From NCBI GenBank assembly GCA_021740645.1, contig JAIOZL010000033.1:1-55834 (forward strand): a DNA stretch of 55,834 bases, given 5' to 3'. Each line of letters begins with the position of its first letter. The first letter of the stretch is position 1. A program made the position numbers and the translations under genes. This document shows positions 34,974 to 41,516 of this stretch, piece after piece. Source of the DNA: Bacteroidales bacterium (GTDB lineage: Bacteria; Bacteroidota; Bacteroidia; Bacteroidales; JAADJA01). The notes under the pieces are model-generated. The model was not told where the DNA came from, did no database searches, and worked only from the letters and a program-made list of their open reading frames with translations.

Positions 34974-37307
34974 TTACTCAGTGAATTTAATATATCGATC
35001 TTTTCCACTTTTTCGGTTTTCTACTTTATAATTATGGCTTAGTGCCCAAATATTTAACCACTTTGTAAAATTGGCCTGTGTTTTAAAATATTTCTCATCT
35101 TTAAGTTCATCGTATTCATTTAGGAACATTTCATGCAAATCTTTTTTAAGATATTCTGTATTGAGTTTAATTTCACCGGATCCAACTTTATCCTCTATAA
35201 ATTCAGCGAACTCAATGTTTGTTTGGTCTCTTACCCTTCTTTTTTCCAGATTAATGGCCTTAGATTCGATAATTCCTGATTTTAAATATAAGGATACACA
35301 ATGGATCATAAAATTGTCAAACAAAACCCATTCATTGTTCAATTCCGGCTTTTCCCAATCTGTGAAAAACCAATGGTTAAATTCATCTTTGGGAGTATAG
35401 TCTTTAGAAAAATGATCAGAAAGTTCAAACTCTATAGCACGATCCTTAGCACTCCCACCCAAAATATTTAAAGTTCTGTTTGTCGTTACTATTATTTTGG
35501 CCCTTATCTTAAAAGCATCTTGTCGCTTCTTGTTTATTGATATTCCCTCCGTAATATCATTGAACAGGCTTTCGAAATCAAATTTTGATTTAACATCGTT
35601 ATAGCATACTATTTGAGTATCCAGCTCCAACTGCTGATACTTGAATTTATCAGCTGAATCAAAGTCTTTACCATTAATCTCATGGTAACGCCTAACATGA
35701 CCTAAGGCCTTTGATATTAATGTTTTTCCTGTTCGACCTTCCGGATTATCTGAGATTTTACTATCATTCAATATTGTCGCCTTTAGTTTTCCATCAAAAT
35801 TATTATGGATGTTGTAACCAATGATGGTACAGATTGATTTAAACCTTTCACGATCATTACTGGCTATCCTGTATATAAATTGGCCAAAGGATCCTAAGTT
35901 TTCTATGTTTTTATCATTTAGATCAGTTTTTTGAAAATCTCGATCAATGATTTGATTTTTCCAGATGTATCCATCCAAATCGTAATAATTAAAGAGATTA
36001 TATCCATTTTCAGAACATTTCACAAATCCATTTTTATAATAAACATAGCATTCTGACTGACTATCCTTGTTAAAAACGATTGGTATATTTGGCTTTAGCA
36101 ATTTGAGCCTATTATCACAAATGTAATTGGATGGGTTTCTATAAAACTTTTCAATTAATTTTTCCCTGGTTAAGCCATTGCCAAGGTCATCCGGTAACTT
36201 TTTAAGATAGGTAGTGAATATATCCATAATTTTATGCTCGGGGATTTCATCAATTATCTGATCTTTTTTCAAAATATAAACATAATCCCGGCCTATATCA
36301 TACCTCATTATTCCGAATGAGTAAAGTAAATCGCTTAATTGCTTGTATTTAATGGTAACATCTTTATAGTTTCCATCTTTATCAAGTATAACGTGGTAAA
36401 ATTCATAGTTTACTAAAGGTGTTTTATCTTTTGATTGGTATATTTTATTTTTCGCTGCAATTTTGAAAAAGGTTTTTATGGTTATTTTTTGCCCATTAAA
36501 ATCCCTTAAGCATTTATCGAACTGTTTATTGCATTCTCCTGCCGAATAATCAGGGTGAAATCGGCTAATACGTTGAAAATACTCCCTACCTTCTTCTCCA
36601 AATTGATCAGCTATTGCAAATCCTAACTTTATCCATTCATCATAACCTCCTGTGATGTCGATTTGTTTTGCTTCAGTTTGTCTGATTATCTCCTCAACCT
36701 GCGCTGAATCAACTTTTTCGTTCTTTGAGGTTCTGGGTTGTGGCAGATTAACTCTGTGATTAAATATTGCTGCATTCTCATTAATATAGGCGTTTTTATC
36801 AGCACTCAGATACATAAGACGGTTAACATCCTTGCATGCAGGATCAATCCTAAGGCTATATGTCGATAAATAATATGCTTCAAGAGCTTTAAAACTTGCT
36901 AAATGAGTTTCAGGATCTGGCGGGATTTTAACAATTAGCTTAATCCCTCTGCTCGGACTTTCAAAGCCAATAAATGTAAATGTGTCTTTGTAAAGATTTT
37001 GTTTTGATAGCTCGAAGTTATCAACTTCATCGATATCAATTTGAATGAGTCCTGAATGTTTTACCAGGTCTTCGGCTCGATGGCCATTTATAAATTGACC
37101 TGAAACTGTTATGGCAGGAAGTCTGTTTTTTAGTAATGACCTTTCTTTTTTATCGTCAGTTTTTCGGATTTCATCTATTAACAGCCTATGCTTACAATTT
37201 TTTATTTCTTCAAAGACTTCAGCAATTGCAGTCTCTATTGGTTTCTTCGAAAAAACACTAACAAAATAGGAAACCACTTTGTTTGAAAATTCATTATCAG
37301 TGATCAT
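34974..37307 (-). CDS. Primase-helicase replication protein (BT4734/VirE-N primase, PriCT, SF3-type helicase)
   Basis: A 777-residue replication protein. The N-terminal BT4734/VirE_N-type primase-polymerase region (about 60-185) has HSGLIQIDIDEV (D91-I-D93), SPSRGIKLIV and DPACKDVNRLMYLS. A PriCT-type helical domain (about 205-285) includes GYDEWIKLGFAIADQFG and HPDYS...KCLR. The C-terminal SF3-like ATPase (about 490-650) has a Walker A EGRTGKT (524-529), Walker B IVCYNDV and sensor VTTNR. It should prime and unwind at an island origin; the nearby iteron cluster fits. The start ATG is 1 base after the HTH gene's stop, so they are coupled. Similar primase-helicases occur in phage satellites and in Bacteroidota mobilizable units. 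Confidence 0.87.
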   Translation of the reverse strand: MITDNEFSNKVVSYFVSVFSKKPIETAIAEVFEEIKNCKHRLLIDEIRKTDDKKERSLLKNRLPAITVSGQFINGHRAEDLVKHSGLIQIDIDEVDNFELSKQNLYKDTFTFIGFESPSRGIKLIVKIPPDPETHLASFKALEAYYLSTYSLRIDPACKDVNRLMYLSADKNAYINENAAIFNHRVNLPQPRTSKNEKVDSAQVEEIIRQTEAKQIDITGGYDEWIKLGFAIADQFGEEGREYFQRISRFHPDYSAGECNKQFDKCLRDFNGQKITIKTFFKIAAKNKIYQSKDKTPLVNYEFYHVILDKDGNYKDVTIKYKQLSDLLYSFGIMRYDIGRDYVYILKKDQIIDEIPEHKIMDIFTTYLKKLPDDLGNGLTREKLIEKFYRNPSNYICDNRLKLLKPNIPIVFNKDSQSECYVYYKNGFVKCSENGYNLFNYYDLDGYIWKNQIIDRDFQKTDLNDKNIENLGSFGQFIYRIASNDRERFKSICTIIGYNIHNNFDGKLKATILNDSKISDNPEGRTGKTLISKALGHVRRYHEINGKDFDSADKFKYQQLELDTQIVCYNDVKSKFDFESLFNDITEGISINKKRQDAFKIRAKIIVTTNRTLNILGGSAKDRAIEFELSDHFSKDYTPKDEFNHWFFTDWEKPELNNEWVLFDNFMIHCVSLYLKSGIIESKAINLEKRRVRDQTNIEFAEFIEDKVGSGEIKLNTEYLKKDLHEMFLNEYDELKDEKYFKTQANFTKWLNIWALSHNYKVENRKSGKDRYIKFTE

Positions 37308-37308
37308 A

Positions 37309-37587
37309 TTATCGGTTCTTTGGGGTTAATAAACCGACTATTTCAGATCTCCTAAAATAAAGCCTTCGGTTTATCCTATAAAAAGGTATTTTACCGGCCT
37401 TTTTCCAGTTGTGGAGTGTCACTTTTGAGATATTTAGCATCTCCATAACTTGGGAGCTGTTGATAAGGTCCTTTTCCTCAGATTGTCTAGGTAGTTTTTC
37501 TGAATGAAAAAAATGATTCAATTCCACACGAATTAAATCTTATAATTGGTCTTCGCTAATAGGTACGATTAAAATCTTGTTATTCAT
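37309..37587 (-). CDS. HTH (excisionase/MerR-like) protein, interrupted near its N-terminus by an in-frame TAA
   Basis: The visible domain is a winged HTH of the excisionase type: LINSSQVMEMLNISKVTLHNWKK, then GKIPFYRINRRLYFRRSEIVGLL. Such proteins act as recombination directionality factors or regulators. The downstream frame begins only at a GTG (37527). The same frame continues upstream to an ATG at 37587 through M-N-N-K-I-L-I-V-P-I-S-E-D-Q-L, TAA (37542-37540), D-L-I-R. That leader matches the start of many Bacteroidota homologues (MNN..I...I...EL..LI), so the true gene is probably 93 codons with a nonsense codon at 16. Either translation restarts at the GTG (72 residues, HTH intact) or the stop is read through. 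Directly coupled to the primase gene. Confidence 0.72.
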
Positions 37588-37642
37588 ATGATTTAATTTA
37601 GGGACGAAATTAAACCACTGGTTAACCCAATTACAATCCGTT

Positions 37643-37658
37643 TACAGTCCGGACTGTA
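37643..37658. promoter_or_regulatory. 16-bp perfect palindrome, candidate operator
   Basis: TACAGTCCGGACTGTA is a perfect 16-base inverted repeat in the gap between the RteC-like gene (upstream on the minus strand) and the HTH-primase pair. With no central loop and no T run it is better as a dimeric repressor site than as a terminator. Confidence 0.6.
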
Positions 37659-37664
37659 GATAAG

Positions 37665-38360
37665 TTATTTAATTTGAGATAATTCGGGAATAGTGAATTT
37701 GGCCTTATTTGAATTTGATAAAGTATTTTTATTTTCGTTAACCTCCTTTTCAAGATTTCCAGAAGTGGTATCTATGTCAAAAACATTAAATAATATTCGA
37801 CCAAGTTTTGAGTATGAAATTTCACCATTTGTGACTGGTAATTCAATAAATCCATTCTTTGCAAGTTCACTGAAAATATATCCTAAATGAGCTGGTTTTC
37901 CGAGCCATTTTATTTTGTTCTCATCATTTCTTTTATGGACTCGATTATCCATAGATTTTTTTAGGTTATCAATCAAATGACTAAGAGATTCAATTTCTTT
38001 TTCATTTTTCTCAATTTTTGATTCTTTTTGTAGCGACGCTATCAGTGCATTTATTTTAAATAGCGTATTGCTAATTTCATCAATTGTTTTATAATCTTCA
38101 TGAGAAGTTTTATCCGATGCTTTATAATTTTCTAAATCTTTATAAATAGCCTTATAAAAAGTTTTGCATTCCTGCAGTCCTTTTATTCTTTCTTCTCTAG
38201 GTAATTCATTATCAATTAGTAATTTTTTAGTTCTATTAATATTTTTAATTATTGGTATAGCAATAAATAGTGAAAATATTACTTCACCTAACTTTTCAGG
38301 TTCAGGAATATGAGCCAAAATATCATTAAAATCTCCTTTTTTTTCAGTAAAATCGAACAT
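37665..38360 (-). CDS. RteC-like protein of the integration module
   Basis: A 231-residue, mostly helical protein. The part from about residue 145 resembles the C-terminus of RteC, the regulator of excision in Bacteroides conjugative transposons: IKWLGKPAHLGYIFSELAKNGFI, then an ordered segment ending LFNVFDIDTTSGNLEKEVNE. RteC proteins have I-x-W-x-G-x-x-x-x-L-x-Y-L-F and GFI at this position. The N-terminal half (helix-rich, EEEKIESLSHLIDNLKK-like charge pattern) is not recognisable. It starts 11 bases after the integrase stop, so both are on one transcript. A regulatory or structural role in excision is inferred from the similarity and position. Confidence 0.6.
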   Translation of the reverse strand: MFDFTEKKGDFNDILAHIPEPEKLGEVIFSLFIAIPIIKNINRTKKLLIDNELPREERIKGLQECKTFYKAIYKDLENYKASDKTSHEDYKTIDEISNTLFKINALIASLQKESKIEKNEKEIESLSHLIDNLKKSMDNRVHKRNDENKIKWLGKPAHLGYIFSELAKNGFIELPVTNGEISYSKLGRILFNVFDIDTTSGNLEKEVNENKNTLSNSNKAKFTIPELSQIK

Positions 38361-38371
38361 GCCTTTAATAT

Positions 38372-39601
38372 TTAGATGTTATCCCAAACACTTATTTTTT
38401 CCTTTAAGTGTTCGTCTTTAAATTTTATATATCTTTTGAAAGTTTCGTATTTCTTATGTCCTACAATTTCCATAACTATCATATCTGGAATCTCCAGTAG
38501 TAAAGAATTTGTGATAAATGTGTCTCTGCCAGTATGGGTAGTAATAAGTTCATTTTTAGGCTTTATTTCTTTAATTCTTTCTCCTCCCCTGTTTTTATAG
38601 ATTACAATATTATCATTTATTTGTGCTTTCTTGCAAATCTCTTTTAAATACTCATTCATTTTTTGATTTGATATTTTTGGAATAAATGAACCATCTTTTT
38701 CAAAATTCTTTTGATATTTTTCCAAAATTATGTTTAATCTTTTGCTGATGGGTAGCTTTAATGTTTGATCAGTTTTTTGGGTTTTTAAATGAATATAATC
38801 GCCTTTTATATTTTCTGGCGTTAATTGTTGGATATCAGAAAAACGTAGGCCCGAATAGCACTCTATCAGAAATATATCTCTTACTTTAGTTAAACTCTCA
38901 TTTAGACTTTCATTCTCAATTAATTTCAATTCTGATAAAGTTAATGGAATTGGTTCTGTAGGCTCATTTATTGTTTTGAACTTTTTATAATCAGAAAAAC
39001 TGTTATATCCTTTTTCAGTAGCCCAGTAAAGAAATGTTTTAAGTGTTTTAATATATTTCCCAAAACTATTGTTGAGCAATTTTAAATCCTTGAAAATATA
39101 TTTTTCGAATTTTTCATAAAAACCGAGGTTCATATTTTCAAATGACAATTGATAATTATATTCCCTTGAAAAGCTCTTCAGGTGTTTTAAAGTCGTCTTA
39201 CTGACTACTACAGTGCTTTTAGCTTTTGAATTACTCCTTACCCTAATAAATTCCTCAAAATAATCTGTAAAACTTTTATCACCTTCATAATGCTTTGAGA
39301 AGGATAATTTACTTATTACAAGTTGCTTTGTAATTTCAATATCTCCTAATCTTGCTTTATTAATTGCGGTTTCAATTTCATTTTTGCCTTTGGATAGCAG
39401 GGAGTTTTTGTTTTCATAGTCTGGTTCGTTGGTCCGGTATTCTTGTTTCTTTTTATTCCAGTTATTTACCTTAACATTAAAACCTGAATAAATACGGAAT
39501 CGTTTTCCGTTATAAAAAACTGAATAGAAAATATAGACTTCTTTGTTCGGCTTTTCCTGATCTATTTTGTCAAGATTTAATTTAATACGCAGATTTGCCA
39601 T
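38372..39601 (-). CDS. Tyrosine recombinase / integrase of the island
   Basis: A 409-residue site-specific recombinase. Layout: an N-terminal arm-binding domain (about 1-85, FYNGKRFRIYSGFNVKVNNW), a SAM-like core-binding domain (about 105-205) and the catalytic domain. The active site is complete: R253 in SGLRFSDI, H356-x-x-R359 in THTGRD, H382 in GHKKYETF and the nucleophile Y391 in KRYIKF. It reads leftward from 155 bases inside attR, the standard position for an integrase that recombines at a tRNA 3' end. Three TTAGGTA-type repeats in its upstream region are candidate arm sites and could also make the gene self-regulated. Confidence 0.95.
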   Translation of the reverse strand: MANLRIKLNLDKIDQEKPNKEVYIFYSVFYNGKRFRIYSGFNVKVNNWNKKKQEYRTNEPDYENKNSLLSKGKNEIETAINKARLGDIEITKQLVISKLSFSKHYEGDKSFTDYFEEFIRVRSNSKAKSTVVVSKTTLKHLKSFSREYNYQLSFENMNLGFYEKFEKYIFKDLKLLNNSFGKYIKTLKTFLYWATEKGYNSFSDYKKFKTINEPTEPIPLTLSELKLIENESLNESLTKVRDIFLIECYSGLRFSDIQQLTPENIKGDYIHLKTQKTDQTLKLPISKRLNIILEKYQKNFEKDGSFIPKISNQKMNEYLKEICKKAQINDNIVIYKNRGGERIKEIKPKNELITTHTGRDTFITNSLLLEIPDMIVMEIVGHKKYETFKRYIKFKDEHLKEKISVWDNI

Positions 39602-39685
39602 AATTTATCTTTTGAAGTTACTGACACATTTACTGACAAAAATAAGTTAACTATATTAAACTTCAAAATTATTTTATTAACCGTC

Positions 39686-39745
39686 TTAGGTAATATATAC
39701 GGCGCTATTAGGTAAAGTTTGATATTTGTTGGATAGTTTAGGTAT
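39686..39745. repeat. Three TTAGGTA repeats at the right end of the island
   Basis: TTAGGTAA (39686-39693), TTAGGTAA (39708-39715) and TTAGGTAT (39738-39745) lie in direct orientation between the integrase start and attR. Position and spacing (22 and 30 bases) fit integrase arm-type sites, or its promoter control. Confidence 0.5.
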
Positions 39746-39755
39746 TACCAAATAT

Positions 39756-39772
39756 AGTCCCGTCCAGACCGC
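39756..39772 (+). repeat. attR: right boundary repeat of the island
   Basis: AGTCCCGTCCAGACCGC, identical to 23167-23183. It carries only the tRNA's T-arm 3' strand and acceptor 3' strand, with no cloverleaf upstream, so it is not a second tRNA gene. Confidence 0.9.
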
Positions 39773-39779
39773 AGAAAAA

Positions 39780-39804
39780 AACCCCTCCCTAAGAGGGGTT
39801 TTTT
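39780..39804 (+). terminator. Orphaned tRNA-Asp terminator beyond attR
   Basis: AACCCCTC (39780-39787) pairs with GAGGGGTT (39793-39800), then T run. Eight bases after attR and with no gene ending here on the plus strand, it is best read as the original terminator of tRNA-Asp, displaced by the insertion. Confidence 0.75.
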
Positions 39805-39831
39805 ATTTTCCAATAAATATCATTGCAATAC

Positions 39832-39860
39832 AAAAAAAAAGGCCCGCCATAAGGCAGGCC
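39832..39860 (-). terminator. Terminator of the secreted-protein operon
   Basis: On the minus strand GGCCTGCC and GGCGGGCC (one G-T pair) form a stem, followed by nine T. It is 24 bases past the stop of the gene at 39884. Confidence 0.85.
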
Positions 39861-39883
39861 TTTAAAGGTATGAGAATTAATTT

Positions 39884-41470
39884 CTAATTGGGTACCTGTG
39901 AAATCTCACCGGTATTTTCAACCCAATGGTCGTTTTTATCCACATTGTCCACTTCTCCGTTCATGTTAAAATCTCCATCTTTATACCCGTTGGTACCGGA
40001 TTGTGGATCCCAGACATTGTCGCGGTCAGCAATCACAATAAACTTATCGCCATCGCCATTTCCACTGAACATGCCCCATTTACCACTTCCTAAGAACTTA
40101 TGGCCGTTAACACCACCATAAACTTGTCCAACAGCTGAAGAAAAATCGTACGTATAAATACCTGCAAAAGGAACAAGAGCATTAGCAGACATTATGGGTA
40201 AATGATTCCGGTGATAAACCACCACAAACAGGTCATCATTTAATGTTCCGCTAAAGGTTGGGAATGAGGAACCATCCAGGTCAACAATTGAACCATCACT
40301 CAACATAAAACATGCTTTTGTGGCAAATGTTGTGGCTCCTGTGGCTCCAGCAGCATTGGGCGCATCACGTAGTTCGAGTAAGACCCAGTCGACAACCCCA
40401 GCAGGAATTGAACCTACATTTTCGGGGCCGGCATAATTCCAGGGGTATTCATTGAAAGGCTGTGCAAGTGGCACATAACCTGATCCGTTTAGGTCGGTAG
40501 CCATGCTGCCTCCGCTAAAGGGGCCCTCAAGAAAAGCAAAGGACGCAACACGTATATCCACTGGAATGGCCATGGGTGATTCCAGGTCGCCTACAGCAAA
40601 TGCTGAAAGTGTGGTAATACCCGACCGTGTTATGGAGTAAGGATTTGCACCGGCAGCAGCAGCTTCGGTATCCGGATCCCAGCTCCCGCCGGTATAATGT
40701 CCAACTGCGCAATGGGTGCGATCAAAATTTGGGCCTTCAAGTCCAGCTGACCAAAATGGAGTTACTGATAGATCAGAACCACCAATGGTGTTCTCAGTAA
40801 TATCCCATGTCATATTCACACAGTCATTAATCTCAGGAATTGTTCCTCCGGAAGTACCAGCAGATAATACATCAGGAAATACCCTTACTGTATAATAGTC
40901 AGCCGTTCCTGAATTATTTAATGTAGCAGGTACAAAGGATGAAATCGTACCTACCGGAAATGATTTATTCCCTGCACTTACATACTGCAACAGACCGCCT
41001 GTTCCTCCAGCTATCACATATCCGCTACTATTCGCACCAATAATAGAAGACCCAAACTGCATCACCAGCGTTGAACTTCCACATGCTAAATATGTGCTGT
41101 TTAAGGTGAGTACTGAGGAAACTGAAGTACTTACACCCAGCGAAGCATCATTTAGCAGGTTCAGATCGTAAAAATAAGTCGGATTTGAACCTGTTATATT
41201 TTGTACACCTGAACCAATCATATTAACTACTCCAGATGTTCCAATCAATAAATTTCCACTGGTCTGATCATTGATCCAGTCTCCTGTAATTGAGACCGTC
41301 CCAGAATTGGCCATAGACCCATCGAGTTGGTTAGTGAAATCACCATCGATTACCAGGGATGATCCGGAGGAAATTACGATGTCTGCTCCCCGGTTTACCA
41401 GGTACTGGGCAGGTAAAAAGCTCCAGCATCCGGTCAACACGATAAGCATTATTGTTATTTTTATTTTCAT
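39884..41470 (-). CDS. Secreted repeat protein with dockerin-like calcium-binding C-terminus
   Basis: A 528-residue exported protein of unknown function. A signal peptide (about 1-21, ending SFLPAQ) is followed by tandem short beta repeats rich in G, S, N (VISSGSSLVIDG, GTVSITGDW, NLLIGTSGVVNMIG) of the parallel beta-helix type, then Ig-like segments. The C-terminus has GDFNMNGEVDNVDKNDHW, a D-x-N-x-N-G-x-V-D-x-x-D loop as in dockerin/EF-hand calcium sites, ending NTGEISQVPN. This ending is common on Bacteroidota surface proteins and may replace a sorting tail. Last gene of a four-gene leftward block (46-base gap to the next gene upstream). Confidence 0.75.
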   Translation of the reverse strand: MKIKITIMLIVLTGCWSFLPAQYLVNRGADIVISSGSSLVIDGDFTNQLDGSMANSGTVSITGDWINDQTSGNLLIGTSGVVNMIGSGVQNITGSNPTYFYDLNLLNDASLGVSTSVSSVLTLNSTYLACGSSTLVMQFGSSIIGANSSGYVIAGGTGGLLQYVSAGNKSFPVGTISSFVPATLNNSGTADYYTVRVFPDVLSAGTSGGTIPEINDCVNMTWDITENTIGGSDLSVTPFWSAGLEGPNFDRTHCAVGHYTGGSWDPDTEAAAAGANPYSITRSGITTLSAFAVGDLESPMAIPVDIRVASFAFLEGPFSGGSMATDLNGSGYVPLAQPFNEYPWNYAGPENVGSIPAGVVDWVLLELRDAPNAAGATGATTFATKACFMLSDGSIVDLDGSSFPTFSGTLNDDLFVVVYHRNHLPIMSANALVPFAGIYTYDFSSAVGQVYGGVNGHKFLGSGKWGMFSGNGDGDKFIVIADRDNVWDPQSGTNGYKDGDFNMNGEVDNVDKNDHWVENTGEISQVPN

Positions 41471-41516
41471 TGTTATAAATTTTAGTGTTATAAATATTCA
41501 CTAGTAGGCTTCTTAC

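Larger units (their letters stand above)
23184..39772. mobile_element. 16.6-kb integrated genomic island at tRNA-Asp (satellite- or IME-like)
   Basis: Evidence for integration: 17-bp direct repeats of the tRNA-Asp 3' end at both borders, and a tyrosine integrase adjacent to the right repeat. The element brings its own hairpin terminator next to the tRNA, while the tRNA's probable original terminator is now stranded beyond attR (39780-39804). The leftward core is integrase, RteC-like protein, HTH protein and primase-helicase, with iterons at 34742-34943. The rightward cargo is a membrane/pentapeptide pair and a type I restriction operon containing a sce7726-sce7725-RES insert. No relaxase, T4SS, terminase, portal or capsid gene is present, so movement would depend on a helper phage or conjugative element, or has been lost. 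Confidence 0.88.

Noticed and set aside
37540..37587. A separate 15-codon peptide gene before the HTH gene
   Set aside because: It is in frame with the HTH coding sequence and resembles the homologues' N-terminus, so it is treated as the interrupted start of that gene.
39756..39772. Apparent second tRNA-Asp 3' end
   Set aside because: Only 17 bases match and there is no D arm or anticodon arm upstream, so it is the attR repeat rather than a gene.
23184..39772. Prophage
   Set aside because: No capsid, portal, terminase, tail or lysis gene was seen; integrase and primase alone fit a satellite or IME better.
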